A stretch of 50,966 bases of DNA from Mesostigma viride (GCA_009746045.1 RPFO01001826.1:1-50966), one strand, 5' to 3'. Positions 1 to 11,659 are shown, numbered from the stretch's first letter. Numbers and translations: made by a program. The notes: generated by a model from the letters alone, not told the origin.

Positions 1-810
<810 letters not shown>

Positions 811-897
811 GCCCTCTGTCTCTCTCTCTCTCCTATCTCTCTCTCCCAGCGGCCCCAACCTTTCCCTTCTCCTACCCTTCTCATACCCTTCTCCTAC

Positions 898-1128
898 CCG
901 CCTCGCCCCGCCCCGCCCCGCCCCGCCCCGCCCCGCCCCGCCCCGCCCCGCCCCGCCCCGCCCCGCCCCGCCCCGCCCCGCCCCGCCCCGCCCCGCCCCG
1001 CCCCGCCCCGCCCCGCCCCGCCCCGCCCCGCCCCGCCCCGCCCCGCCCCGCCCCGCCCCGCCCCGCCCCGCCCCGCCCGCCCCGCCCCCCCCCCCCCCCC
1101 CCCGCCCCGCCCCGCCCCGCCTCACCCC
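898..1128. repeat. (CCCCG)n microsatellite
   Basis: A 5-bp CGCCC unit repeats more than 35 times, then a C run near 1086-1103 and a few more units. It is followed by AC/CATG-rich DNA to about 1220. No coding signal. Confidence 0.93.
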
Positions 1129-1229
1129 TCCCCGGCCCCATATCTCGATCTCTCTGACACACGTACATGCATGCACTCATCATGCACACACGCACATGTC
1201 GCGCACATGCACACACGCACATGAATTAC

Positions 1230-3320
1230 ATTGTTGGCGATGCCCACGCGCCCACGATGGGAGTCAATGTATTGTTGATGCTGATGCAAAGTTTACGGTG
1301 GCACTTCTGCCCAAACAAACACTGAGGAGAACTTAAAGGTGCTTGGCATGGTGACAGTATATTCTTTTCAGATTTCAGAAGGGTGTGACACTGTGATCAA
1401 GAGTTGGCTCAACCCTTTACGGCAATCACAGGCAAATACTGCTACTAAGCTTTATAATTACAACAAATTAGATGCCATGATACACAATCACTGAACTACC
1501 AGCCATTGAGACTAATATACATTCATTGAGAACGATATGACGGAGGTGAGAATGGCATGCAACAGAAGGAAATCAAACCCCGGAAGGAAGAACCTGCATG
1601 ACAACAGTAAGAATCCGACACGGGCATGCAAGGACCAAGCCTGGCAGCACAAGGTGCAACTAACTACAACGCCAAACTACCACTGATATGTACATATATT
1701 TAAGATAGTACCAGCTTGCAAGTTATACACTGGTAGTATGCATACATGCTATGAATCACTGCAAGCTGACTGCATGCGAGACCGTACCATTCCAGGCGCC
1801 CCCGCCAGTTTTATGTGTGTAGGACTGGGGGGCAGCGCATTGCAGCGAGTACGCCAGGTGGCCTCCAGTGGTCGCCGATCGTACCTCGTAAAACTTATCA
1901 CACGTAAGAATGAGCACCAAGACGCAGCCGAGTAGAAGCTTGACAATGGGCAGTGCTAGCCGCATGTGCACGTCCGCCGCGGCCTGCAGCACTGATATGC
2001 AAGCAGTCGCTAGATATTGATCTGCAATTCCGTAGCCACCAGTGCAGCAGGCTTTATAATATTATCGATAGAACCTTTAAAGAGCCCGAGACCGTAAGCC
2101 AAACTCACGGAATAGTGATCTGAAATCCAGATGATATTCCCTCATGCTACAATTCAATGCATTTGCCCTTGTTTGATTGGACACTGCCAGACCGCACACC
2201 GCCCAGTACCGTGTCAGTTAATTAACACGATATCTATTGACCACGCAGATATGCCGCCGCGCCTTGCACTAGATGATCAACATAACAATTAGTTATTTCA
2301 CGATCATCGCCAGCTAGTGCATCCAAGTGGTTATAAGAGTATGATATACACATGACCTTACGACGTCACCGTTTTAATTTGCATGGATACGTACGTATAA
2401 GTACGTAGCTTTCAGCCCGCGGGGCGCGCGCGCCGGCCGCGCGCCCATATTATGACCACGAGAATTATTCACGCAGATCGACGATCAGCCGTTGCAGTAC
2501 TGAAGTCTAGTCATATATCATTGCAGGATGGCCTCGGTCAGCGCCCAAGTGGGAGCGCAGTTTGCGGTCACCGCATCAACGCCACATACAGCTTATATAT
2601 TTAAACATCAGCATCAGGAATAAGCTGACTATTTCGCCAGCTCATGACTTGGTGGTCGGCCGCGGGGTACGGTACACATAAACATATGTGTGCCTAGCTA
2701 TAGCAATGTCCGGTGCTGCAACTCGTTTGCCATTATATATTAACGCGAAATATCCCTGCAGCGCTGCCCAACGTTATGCGTGAACTACGTGATCGACAGC
2801 TAGAAAAGCTGCAGGAAATAACAAACGATCTTGTTGTCTCTTTGATCTTGGTTGTCTCTTTGATCTTGGCGGCCGCGGACCGGGCGGGCTTCACAGCTGC
2901 CTACGCATGGCCCGAATTTTACGTCGCATGCAAATCTACTTCGTTGGCCCGCTGGATGTCCTACCGCGGCCTCAACGCCACTGGACGGCTTCTGTAGGTT
3001 CTCGGCATCAACTGCAGTCATCAGCGCCAGCGCACTTTGCTCGGCACGTGGCCATTGACGTCACATGCCTCGACACGTTGCCCGAAATATAGAAAAATTG
3101 TAGGAGAAAATAACGGGAAACGTTGCAAGTCACGTTTTATCGTTGCCGTGGACTGAATTAAGTGCACGCATCGACACGGTTCCCTGAATCGACATCATGT
3201 CGATAGACAGTTGTTGTTGTGGATGCGGTTGATTCCCACGCCGCACATGGGCAGCAGAGATTGTCTACTGGCCAGTACTTACCGAGGCAACATTTGTAAC
3301 TATGGTGTAGATACTATGGT
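1230..3320. other. No gene recognised
   Basis: Ordinary-composition DNA with frequent stops in all frames. The ORFs of 60-95 codons at 1738-3092 lack splice context, codon bias or any recognisable motif. A GC-rich CG/GC stretch lies at about 2418-2446. Two 16-bp copies of a TTGTTGTCTCTTTGAT-like unit lie near 2832-2868. Confidence 0.5.
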
Positions 3321-3326
3321 CTTTAT

Positions 3327-3358
3327 AACTGGATAATAAATATACCCATTTCCCCGAA
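3327..3358 (+). mobile_element. Short 3' end of an L1-like LINE (same family as 24101-26449)
   Basis: The stretch ending TATACCCATTTCCCCGAAAA, with an AATAAA signal just before it, matches the reverse complement of the 3' end of the LINE at 24101-26449 almost base for base. Only the tail is recognisable, so this is probably a heavily 5'-truncated insertion. I could not find a convincing target-site duplication. Confidence 0.45.
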
Positions 3359-3570
3359 AATCACGGCAAGATACTTGGGAGCGAGGCTTGAGAAGATCTT
3401 GAAGGGCTATCGATTTCAAATAGAGAATCTCTTGCCGGCTGGCGCTGTTGAAAGCTCGGTCTCCAGGACTGTGCCAACTGCCAAGTTTTCTGCAGTCCTG
3501 CTGGACTCCAGGCTCCCAAGGTGAGGCTTGGGCGGGATACAGTGGAACCCCGTGGGAAAAAGCTGACGGA

Positions 3571-3584
3571 CGGACTGACTGACT

Positions 3585-3616
<32 letters not shown>

Positions 3617-3660
3617 TTCTGAATGGGCGTTTGATTGACTGACTGACTGAACAGTTATAC
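3571..3660. repeat. (GACT)n microsatellite
   Basis: About ten GACT units followed by degenerate copies. A second short tract, (CTGAA)n, lies at about 3771-3800 and gives local Ser/Val-rich spurious ORFs. Confidence 0.8.
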
Positions 3661-3923
3661 GGCTTTCACCGTGACTTTTTTTCATCTGTTGGGGTACGAC
3701 CGGCGTGGGATCCAACTAATCGAACTCTTACTGAACATCGGTTGAACGGGAATATGACCGGCGTGGGATTCAACTGAACTGAACTGAACTGAACTGAATT
3801 GAACACAGGTTGACGCTGACGTGCGCGGTGTTGAACTGTGTCCTCTGAGGCAAAATGTTGTCACAACCTGCGTGGCAACTGGCAAGCGCGGACCGATACC
3901 GCTTCATCCCTGCACAACCGGCG

Positions 3924-4177
3924 GCGTGGGAATATACTCAACTGGACATCCCTGCCATTGGCCAAACGCCCACGTGGCCAAAACCCACGTCATTCAGAAT
4001 TGTCACACGAGTCCACGTGGGGATTTTTCACCCAGTCAATGCATGGCTCCACCAGGCTCCACTGTTAAATAGGGGCGTGGGAATATACTCAACTGGACAT
4101 CCCTGCCATTGGCCAAACGCCCACGTGGCCAAAACCCACGTCATTCAGATTTGTCACACGTGTCCACGTGGGGATTC
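3924..4177. promoter_or_regulatory. 151-bp tandem duplication carrying paired G-boxes (candidate promoter)
   Basis: Two copies of about 103 bp, 3924-4026 and 4075-4177, lie 151 bp apart and are nearly identical. Each has a reverse CCAAT box (GCCATTGGCC) followed by CACGTGG G-boxes (3971 and 4013; 4122 and 4165) and an additional CCCACGTCA element; the second copy also gains an ACACGTGT palindrome near 4156. CACGTG is the classic site for plant bZIP, bHLH and PIF factors (established knowledge). A TATA box and a strong splice donor follow downstream on the plus strand, which suggests the block drives a plus-strand transcript (inference). Confidence 0.55.
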
Positions 4178-4372
4178 AACCAGACTATCCATGGCTCCAT
4201 CGGTTACAGTACAGGGGGGTACCCAGGTCCACCGGGACGAAAGTGAATGTAAAAATAATTACGAACTATTACGAACATGCATATTCGAGGCTATGGCGGT
4301 GCAGAAAACTGATTGGTGTAGGAGCATCGATGCATGGATTCGTTCCAAATTTTGTAGGCATTATTTATGCGT

Positions 4373-4379
4373 TATAAAG
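4373..4379 (+). promoter_or_regulatory. TATA box candidate (TATAAAG)
   Basis: TATAAAG lies about 195 bp downstream of the duplicated G-box block and about 105 bp upstream of the small ORF at 4479. Its position suits transcription starting near 4405, but no start site can be seen directly. Confidence 0.4.
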
Positions 4380-4478
4380 ATGCTGTAGCCGCAGTCGCGC
4401 AACATTTACTGAGGTGCGCAATCATCTCGGTCTGGGTTTTACTGCGTCAACGCGTTGTTTATTGTGACGGGAGTGACA

Positions 4479-4619
4479 ATGAAGCTAGCACGTGTTATCG
4501 GCGGCTTTATAATTGAATATTTCGCATCGAGTAAATTTGTTACGATGTATTTCGAATATTTCATTAGTGTCGTGGGCCAGGAAAGTCTTGACGCATCGGC
4601 CCTGTCGTCAGCTTGCTAG
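4479..4619 (+). CDS. Small ORF of 46 residues in a putative first exon
   Basis: The ORF starts at an ATG in a good context (GACAATGAA) and ends TAG at 4617-4619. It would make a 46-residue peptide with a hydrophobic, Phe/Tyr-rich centre (IIEYF, MYFEYF). It sits between a TATA box and a near-perfect donor (CG/GTAAGT at 4711), so it could be a real micropeptide, an upstream ORF in a 5' leader, or chance. No downstream exon of the implied plus-strand gene could be identified before the retrotransposons begin. No family recognised. Confidence 0.25.
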   Translation: MKLARVIGGFIIEYFASSKFVTMYFEYFISVVGQESLDASALSSAC

Positions 4620-4710
4620 CTGTCCTTGAGCCTTTTTTTTGCGGTTTCGACCTGGCGTAGTTTAGTGTCCCTGCGGTTACCGTCGACAAGATAAGTCGTC
4701 GTATCACTCG

Positions 4711-4716
4711 GTAAGT
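4711..4716 (+). other. Strong 5' splice donor (GTAAGT)
   Basis: ACTCG/GTAAGT is a strong spliceosomal donor on the plus strand. With the G-box/TATA region upstream it suggests a transcribed first exon of about 4405-4710. The acceptor was not identified. Confidence 0.35.
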
Positions 4717-4719
4717 AAT

Positions 4720-5930
4720 CTCGGACTCATTGTTGAAGGTTTGGGATGTCAAAGTTGCTTCGTTACTACTTTTCTGTAATGGTTTGTGGTGGTGGTTGCG
4801 CACAGCCATTACGGTCAGATTTTCATCAGTTTTGTTCATGATTGGCTGCGTCTGCACCAAATATACTATAATAATGATTGGTGTTACATGTAAATAAGTT
4901 CTATATGGTATCATGATGGTTTCTATAGTCTAAATCCTTAAGAATAGACGGTATCCTGGCCTGTTTTTGGTTAGCCTTTTAGCTTTGTTAGTATTGCTGT
5001 TGTGCAGTCACCCCATCTGTCTTCATGTAACACCTGTGGAGGTCCCAGTGCCCTGCTTGCATTCAAAAGAAGGTCCATGAGTTGTCTCTGTGTCATTTCA
5101 TCTCAGGCAAGCATATGGAGGTCATTTTTTATGTTGTGGATGCATGGGCTACGTAGCCCCTTGCACACGTGCATTTGGGCCTTGGCACAGTGGTATACCT
5201 GCTAGTAGAGCTTGGTAGCCACCACATGGTGACATTTTCTTTAGAACAACATGAAGCATAGTTTAAGCTGTGTGTTAGTGATCATTTTGAGCATTACCCG
5301 GCCATTCAAAAGCACCATTGTGCACGCCTCATACCATTGTAATGCCACTTAGTGCCGCATGTCGCCCCGTAGCCAGTTAACAGCTGAAATGATGAAGCCC
5401 AGCATATAAGGAGCTCCAGTTAGCATTTCCAATGATCTAGGCTTACTTTTACTTATTTAGTATAGCACTGACATGTGAGAAAAACTGTGCATGTGGTAGG
5501 CTTGTGTGGTGGGTAGTCATTGGCCTTACCATGCCATGATACGCGCGAATGTGACTGTGCATTGGCATGGCTACCTATGTTTAATGGCTGTTATGGATGT
5601 TCTGTATGCTGGAATTGATGAAATAATGCATGTTTGATCATTTATGATGTTTTATGATGCTACGGACTGAGGCGGCTGCCTTGTAATGCTAGCAAATGTC
5701 ACCAGCCAAACTGGCTCCTATTTTTAGGCGCGAGTTATTTTTAGATAATGCATCTGGGTCCCTGGGACAACCTGTCATGTCAGTGTTCAAAAGCCATGCC
5801 TGGCTACCCAAGCAACTGCCTTTAAAATGTTGGGAGCAACGGAACTGTTTTCAGGTGTAATAATGCATTATACATGAGTGTTTTTCTCGCACTCGCGCAC
5901 CCCCCTGAGGGTGGTGCTATATTTAGCACC
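4720..5930. other. No gene recognised
   Basis: AT-rich DNA without a supportable ORF; the minus-strand 116-codon frame at 4564-4914 has no motif or splice support. A segment of about 25 bp around CCTATTTTTAGGCGCGAGTT occurs at 5715-5736 and again at 6255-6275, probably a small dispersed repeat. Confidence 0.5.
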
Positions 5931-5942
5931 CATAGGACATTG

Positions 5943-6121
5943 TGGGCAAGCCACCTCCCCCCAAGCGGAGGAGGCGTTTTGATGAGTAGTGTAGCTAGGA
6001 TTTTCTAGATAGAGTTAGGATCGTTCGATCACGCGGCTTCCTCCACCCCATCCATCATGAAATATGTGCTACATGACCTCCCCACGGAGGCATGTTATAA
6101 TTTAATTTAATTTAATTTTTA
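5943..6121 (+). mobile_element. 5'-truncated LINE insertion (179 bp) with 11-bp TSD
   Basis: The insertion is flanked by identical 11-bp copies of ATAGGACATTG (5932-5942 and 6122-6132). It holds only the end of ORF2, reading Gly-Lys-Pro4-Lys-Arg4-Phe then TGA (5980-5982), and the 3' UTR. The UTR carries ATGTGCTACAT and the hairpin CCTCC-CCAC-GGAGG and ends in an (AATTT)n tail. TSD, 5' truncation and tail are the hallmarks of target-primed reverse transcription. It is the same family as the 8921-11659 copy. Confidence 0.85.
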
Positions 6122-6309
6122 ATAGGACATTGCAACATGACCAATGACATGACCCCCAAGTATAAGTCCCTATATGCGTGTGCTTTGGTCCCAGTATGGA
6201 CCCTAAATTGTTTTTAGGTTAGGTTGTGGACATTACCATGCAAGGTGCAACTGGAGCCTATTTTTAGGCGCGAGTTGGACACCATTTAAGGGTTAAACTG
6301 CACCTTATA

Positions 6310-6352
6310 CTAGATTAGATCTTTCGCACCATCCGGATCGGGATGTAACACA
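6310..6352 (-). mobile_element. Possible LTR terminus fragment
   Basis: On the minus strand the sequence starts TGTTACATCCC and has GCGAAAGATC about 25 bp in. The solo LTR at 8137 starts TGTTACGTCCC and also carries GCGAAAGATC. It abuts the LINE copy that starts at 6353. Only about 40 bp are comparable, so this is tentative. Confidence 0.25.
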
Positions 6353-7673
6353 AAGACGGGAGAGAGAGTGGATGCGGTTCTCAAACTGGGCTGGGACCAC
6401 TACTAGGTCATGCATTCAGCAACATCTGGATGTAGTTCGTGACAGGTTTCCCTACCCTTTTGTTTGGGAATGCCATTTGGGGCCATGCAGGCCAGGTCAG
6501 AATGTGTCGCCCTGGCTGGCCAAGCCGCTGGGGGCCGGCCAGACCGAGGGCGGTGTCGACCTGGCTAGTGCGAGCAAGGTGTCCTACAAATGCTAGCCTA
6601 CGCTGCCTAATCTCGTCCGAAATACGAGGCATACCATGATACAAAGACTCTGATGACGGGCCCTCGGAAAACCCTACGTTAAGGACCTGTCGGAGCATCC
6701 TGTAAACCGTGCCGTTAAGCCTAGCTGCCAGTTTGGGTGTGATCGTCCACCCCTCGGCGCCATACGTGAGAACCGTGAGGACGAGGACCTTGAAGATCGA
6801 GCATGCGCTTGCGGTGCTCGCCCAGCGGGCCCTTCGAGCGCCAGTAGGTGTTGAGCGAACGGAGCCTGGCCCAGGCCAGGCCGATGCGGGTGTCCACATC
6901 GTCTGCAGTGTCAGGAAGCCAACTCCCCAACAGTTTGAAGCGAGCGCGGAACGGGACCTCCGTCCCGTCGAGCAGGCACGGCAGCGGTGGTGCCGGAGGC
7001 CCCAATCACCATCGCCTCAGTTTTGACACTAATCTCCAACCCCACCGCCTGCGCCTCCAGGCCCAGACAGTCCAGCCAGGTCTGAATATGCTTGGGGCTC
7101 GCGATGAGGGTGGTGTCATCCGCATAAATCAGGTCGGCAAGGCGGTAACCAGGTCTAACCCCGCCGTGCTCTTTCTCGTTAAGGATGTCCAAGCCTGGCT
7201 CGAACCCCTTAAGAGCAGTAAAGCGCGCACGTGCCCGGCGCATGACGTGATCCACGACAATAATGAACAGGTATGGGGACAGGACACGTACAACCTTGCC
7301 ACACCCCGTGGTGAAGGGGGAATGGTGGGGTGGTGCCTTCCGCACTGGTCCGCACTACTGCCTGTGAGCCCTCATACAGTCTGCGAATGGCAGCAATAAA
7401 CGCAGGTGGTACCCCATCCAGAGCTAGGATGGCCCATAGAGCCTCCCAGAGAACCTTGTCAAAGGCCTTGATATAGTCAACAAAAATGAAGACCAGTGGC
7501 AAACTGTCAGGGGGAAGGCGACGCACCTCCTCCATCAACCGGCGCGCGACAAACACAGCCATGACAGTGTTACGACCACGACGGAAACCCATCTGAGACT
7601 CACCCAGGTGTGGGTCCAGCGCGGGCTATGTGCTACATATACTCCCAACGGAGTTATGTTCCAACGGAGTTAT
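6353..7673 (-). mobile_element. LINE copy with inverted body and forward 3' tail (twin-priming pattern)
   Basis: The body, 6353-7626, is LINE ORF2 in minus orientation. At 7627 it joins directly to the conserved LINE 3' tail (ATGTGCTACAT, then CTCC-CAAC-GGAG) in plus orientation. An inverted 5' segment followed by a forward 3' segment is what twin-primed reverse transcription makes (established for L1). About 150 bp of the element is missing between the two parts. I could not find a flanking TSD, and a partial LTR-like sequence abuts the left edge, so two separate fragments side by side remain possible. Confidence 0.55.
6410..7592 (-). pseudogene. Broken LINE ORF2 reverse transcriptase
   Basis: Read on the minus strand from 7592 downward, the order is that of an APE-type LINE ORF2 reverse transcriptase. 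It begins with MGFRRGRNT, then FVDYIKAFD (motif A, first catalytic Asp) and GVWQGC (motif B). LIYADDTTLIA (motif C, YADD catalytic pair) lies near 7110-7140, then LTYGAEGWTIT and RLAFVGHLARTS from the thumb and C-terminal region near 6600-6790. The parts lie in at least three frames (7209-7592, 6911-7345, 6408-6899), so several indels have destroyed it. The apurinic endonuclease part is absent. Its sister copy is at 8921-11530 in the opposite orientation. Confidence 0.8.
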
Positions 7674-7896
7674 GTGGCCTAGGGTCAACAAATCGCGGTC
7701 ATGGTCAGACCCCCCTGTATTCAAACCAGTGTATCTCTCTAATGAATTAGCATATTGTAGGTCCAGTGAGTAGCTCAAAAAGAACTTTGATTTATGGGCT
7801 TTCAGGAAAGTACATACATGAGTCCCATGAAAAAAAATTTTCCTTAGGTGCTATACGCGTTCTAAAAAAAACTTACAACGCGATATATCGTGTTCT

Positions 7897-7897
<1 letters not shown>

Positions 7898-7937
<40 letters not shown>

Positions 7938-7995
7938 ACGGGTTAATGCTCCGTGACTCCCCAAAGGGAGCAAGAGTTTCATTGATTAATTAATC
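7898..7995 (+). mobile_element. Poly(A) run and a diverged LINE-type 3' tail
   Basis: An uninterrupted A run of about 38 bp ends at 7936. Just after it, 7950-7995 reads GTGACTCCCCAAAGGGAG followed by a TTAATTAAT-rich tail, resembling the tail at 11880-11925. Its hairpin is extended to CTCCC-CAAA-GGGAG. It is probably the remnant of another retroelement end, though the body is not recognisable. Confidence 0.35.
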
Positions 7996-8031
7996 TCTCT
8001 TAAGTTAGGGGTGTACATAAAGCATATCCTC

Positions 8032-8136
8032 TACCTTCAGCTCCGGCAGAGCGCAGGGGGGAAGCCGGTATACTGGAGGGGGGCGGTCATCCACGTTGAC
8101 CACAAGCCCTGGCAGCCCCCTCCTGCCACAGGTCAG
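8032..8136 (-). pseudogene. Fragment of an unidentified ORF interrupted by the LTR element
   Basis: On the minus strand an open frame ending in TAA reads GLPGLVVNVDDRPPPVYRLP, then LKVEDMLYVHP and stop. It starts exactly where the solo LTR (8137-8720) is inserted, so the LTR may have landed in an older retroelement coding region. The family is not recognised. Confidence 0.25.
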
Positions 8137-8720
8137 TGTTACGTCCCAGCCCAGACACACCTAGCCTGAGCTACGTAGCGAAAGATCCTCCTTGCCGGAA
8201 TTAGGAATAATTCAAGGTGGCCTAATGCAGGTTGCGCTTCACGACGGGAGTCGTGAGGTATCTGGCACCGCGACTTGATGCCAAGCTAATTGTACACACT
8301 TATAATGGCTAGCAAGACCAATTACAAATGGATAATTGCCCCGGGCTCAATGTGTAGGCGTATTCGCACTTATCATTCATTAAACCAAGAGGACGAGACT
8401 CTCGTCCTCGGACTAATTTAACCTAGGTTGGTTGCGGCGCAGATACAACGCCAAATCCCATAGAACATTCCAAGTCAATCATTCCACGTAGGATCCGGGC
8501 CGACATCGACCCTCAACTACAGGATCCACGCCTAGAACTATAGACAGACCCAGAACTGGCGCGGCGCCACGGCACCGGCCCCTAAAAGGTCAACCTAGGA
8601 CCAAAATAACTAGTCCATTTCACACAATAGTCAATATCCATAAAACCCAATACAACGGGCCACACGGCCTTAGTAATTTATTCCATTGTTACGTCCAACC
8701 AAAAGGGCCGGGACGTAACA
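8137..8720. mobile_element. Solo LTR-like element, 584 bp
   Basis: The element begins TGTTACGTCCC and ends GGGACGTAACA, a perfect 11-bp terminal inverted repeat with the TG...CA ends typical of LTRs. It is flanked by GTCAG (8132-8136) and CTCAG (8721-8725), a 5-bp target-site duplication with one mismatch. There is no internal coding region, so it is a solo LTR or, less likely, a short terminal-inverted-repeat transposon. Ty3 and Copia elements make 4-6 bp duplications (established knowledge). Confidence 0.65.
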
Positions 8721-8814
8721 CTCAGACTAGGATCGAATCCATACCATGCAGTAGTGTAGATTAGTTAGGCTTAGCCTAGCATGTGCCATGTGGCCCACGC
8801 GCATGTGCGCCCAT

Positions 8815-8920
8815 AATGGCCCCCATCATGGATGTTGCCTTCAGAATTTAGCCAAGCCATGCCTATAATGGGACCCCCATGGATGTTGCATTAAGAATTT
8901 AGCCATGCTATGCCATGCAG
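8815..8920. repeat. Two imperfect 52-bp tandem repeats
   Basis: CCCCATCATGGATGTTGC...AATTTAGCCAAGCCATGCC is followed about 52 bp later by a diverged copy. The last 11 bases (8910-8920, ATGCCATGCAG) were copied as the target-site duplication of the LINE that follows. Confidence 0.6.
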
Positions 8921-11526
8921 TTTGGACTACGTGGTGGTACGGCAGCCCAGGTGCACCTCGGTTCTGGACGCCCGAGTGTTTGGTCAACACGCCCACGGTG
9001 TGCTCTGACCAGGTGCCGGTTGGTGCGCGCGACTTCGGCTCCGGTTCCACGTCCCCGCGCGCTGCGCCCCAGTGGTCCGCCCTGACTGGTCTGCTCTACG
9101 CCCGGTCAGGGGAGATCCTGAGGACTGGACGGACGCCGAGCACGAGCGGAACCGGTGCCGACGGGAGTACCTGTCGGCCCTGGACGCCCGGGCGGACGTC
9201 GACGAGCTGGACAAGGGCGCCCCCAACGCCGCCATTTTTGCGGGCTTTGCGGCCCGTGCCCCGTTGCTGGCGGACCGGCACCTGCCGGCCATGCCCCGCC
9301 GCCGCCCCGGCCCGCTCTACCGCCAGGACCCCAAGGTCTTGGCCGCCCGGCACCGCCTCATGATTGATCAAGTGTAACCGGGACCCGCTGCAGAAACCAG
9401 TGCTCAAGGCCGCCCTCGTGGAGGCCTACGCGCACGCTCATCAGGACGCGGAGGCGGCCCAGTGCGCATCGCGGATGCCAAGGCCTGCCAGGCTCGCAAC
9501 CAATTAAGGCAAGGACATGTGGTACCACCTCGACCGGCTCGGCGGCCGGCGGCAGCGCACCCCGGTGGAGCACACGGGGGACGGCACGGCGACGGTCAGC
9601 CTTGTTGACCGCTGGTTGGCCCACAATGTTTCCTTGACCGGTGGGGCTCGCGCCCCCCCCCGCCGCTGCACCCCGAGACGGCCGCCCGCCTCGGGGTTGC
9701 CGGACCCCCGCCGCCGCCAGCGCCCCCCTCCTCGGCCGCGGACTACCAGGTGCCCGCCTTGCAGGATCGAGGGCTGCCTTGCCACTGACGACGTCGTCCA
9801 CCCCGCCTTCACTTTGAAGGAATTGGACGGCGCCCTTCAGTTGCTCGCCTGCGGTACGATGCGGCGGTCGGCGCCGACCACCTTTCTGCTGAGCTGCTGA
9901 AGACTCCTGATCCGGCGGTTAGGGATCTTCTGCTGGCGTTCTGCAACCGTGTCCTGCTTTCTGACGAGCCTGAGTCCGCCTGCTGAGTGGCAGACAGACG
10001 GCCATCCGCGTCGATCATGCTGTACAAGAAGGGCTCTGCTGCTGACCCCGGTAACTACAGGGATGTCTGCCTCCAGAGCGCCGCGCTGAAGGTCTTCATG
10101 CGCATGATGCTGCACAGGCTCCGCGCCGCGCTGGACCCACACCTGGGTGAGTCTCAGATGGGTTTCCGTCGTGGTCGCAACACTGTCATGGCTGTGTTTG
10201 TCGCGCGTCGGTTGATGGAGGAGGTGCGTCGACTTCCCCCTGACAGTTTGCCGTTCATTTTTGTTGACTATATCAAGGCCTTTGACACGGTTCTCTGGGA
10301 GGCTCTTTGGGCGGCATCCTAGCTCTGGATCGAGTGCCACCTGCATGCGTTTATTGCTGCCATTCGCCGACTGTATGAGGGCTCACAGGCAGTAGTGCGG
10401 ACTGCGGAAGGCACCACCCCACCATATTCCCCCTTCACCACGGGGTGTGGCGAGGTTGTGTCCTGTCCCCATACCTGTTCATTATTGTCGTGGATCACGT
10501 CATGCGCGCGTCGAGCACGTGCGCGCTTTACTGCTCTTAACGGGTTCGAGCCCGGCTTGGACGGACATCCTTAATGAGAAAGAGCATGGCGGGGTTAGAC
10601 CTGGCTAGTACCGCCTGGCCGACCTGATGTATGCGGATGACACCACCCTCATCGCGCGCCCCGAGCACATTCAGACCTGCATGGCTGGACTGTCTGGGCC
10701 TGGAGGCGAGGGCGGTGGGGTAATTGGAGATTAATTAGTGTCAAAACTGAGGCGATGGTGATTGGGGCCTCCAGTACACCGCCCGCGCTGCCGCGCCTGC
10801 TCGATGGGACGACGGTCCCGTTCCGCGATCGCTTCAAGCTGTTAGGGAGCTGGCTCCCTGACACCGCCGACGATGTGGACACCCGCATCGGCCTGGCCGC
10901 CTGGGCTCGGCTTCGTTCGCTCAACACCTACTGGCGCTCGAAGGGCCTGGGCGACCACCGCAAGCGCATGCTCTTCAAGGTCCTCGTCGATCCTCACGGT
11001 GCTCACGTATGGCGCCGAGGCGTGGACAATCACACCCACACTGGCAGCTAGGCTAGACGGCACAGTCTACAGGATGCTCCGACAGGTCCTGAACGTAGGG
11101 TTTTCCAAGCGCCCATCATCAGTGTCTTTGTATCAGGGCATCGGCCTCGTATTTCGGACGAGATTAGACAGCGTAGGATCGATAGCATTTGTAGGACACC
11201 TTGCTCGCACTAGCCAGGTCGACACCGCCCTTGGTCTGCATGGCAGGCCCGGCCCCAGCGGCTTGGCCAGCCAGGGCGGCACATTCTGACCTGGCCTGGC
11301 CCCAAGGACATATTCCCAAAAGGGTAGGGAAACATGTCACGAACTACGTACAGATGTTGCTGGATGACGTACTGGTCCCAGCCCAGTTTGAATACCGCAT
11401 CCACTCTCTCTCCCTTCTTTGGACTGCCATGCAGAACAAGACGCGGTGGCAGAAGATTGTCAAGGCTCACACGCCCGACCCTGTGGGCAATTAGCCCCCT
11501 CCCCCAAAGAGGAGAAGGCGTTTTGA
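8921..11526 (+). pseudogene. Broken LINE ORF2 (endonuclease C-terminus, RT, C-terminal region)
   Basis: The first part reads LDYVVV and, further on, SDQVPV, the end of an APE endonuclease (the usual motif is SDHxPV; His is replaced by Gln). It continues through MLYKKGSAADPGNYRDVCLQ near 10018, ESQMGFRRGRNT near 10150 and FIFVDYIKAFDT (motif A) near 10256. YADDTTLIA (motif C) lies near 10630, and LTYGAEAWTIT near 11000-11040. The coding region ends Lys/Arg-rich with TGA at 11524-11526. At least eight frame changes and in-frame stops show that it is dead. Confidence 0.82.
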
Positions 11527-11659
11527 CGAGTAGGGCAGTTAGGATTTTTCTAGACTAGATTAGCGTTAGGATAGTTAGATTACGCGGATCTCCCCTTTCC
11601 ACCACCCATCAAGGAATATGTGCTACATGATCTCCCAACGGAGGCATGTTATAATTTTA
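8921..11659 (+). mobile_element. 5'-truncated APE-type LINE, 2.74 kb, with 11-bp TSD
   Basis: Identical ATGCCATGCAG copies flank the element (8910-8920 and 11660-11670). It starts inside the apurinic/apyrimidinic endonuclease domain, runs through the reverse transcriptase and C-terminal region, and ends with a 3' UTR. That UTR carries ATGTGCTACAT, the CTCC-CAAC-GGAG hairpin and an AT-rich tail (TATAATTTTA). The family is the same as at 5943-6121 and 6353-7673. The body is inverted relative to the 6353-7626 copy. Confidence 0.88.

Noticed and set aside
4564-4914. 116-codon minus-strand ORF
   Set aside because: It overlaps the likely plus-strand first exon and has no motif or start context.
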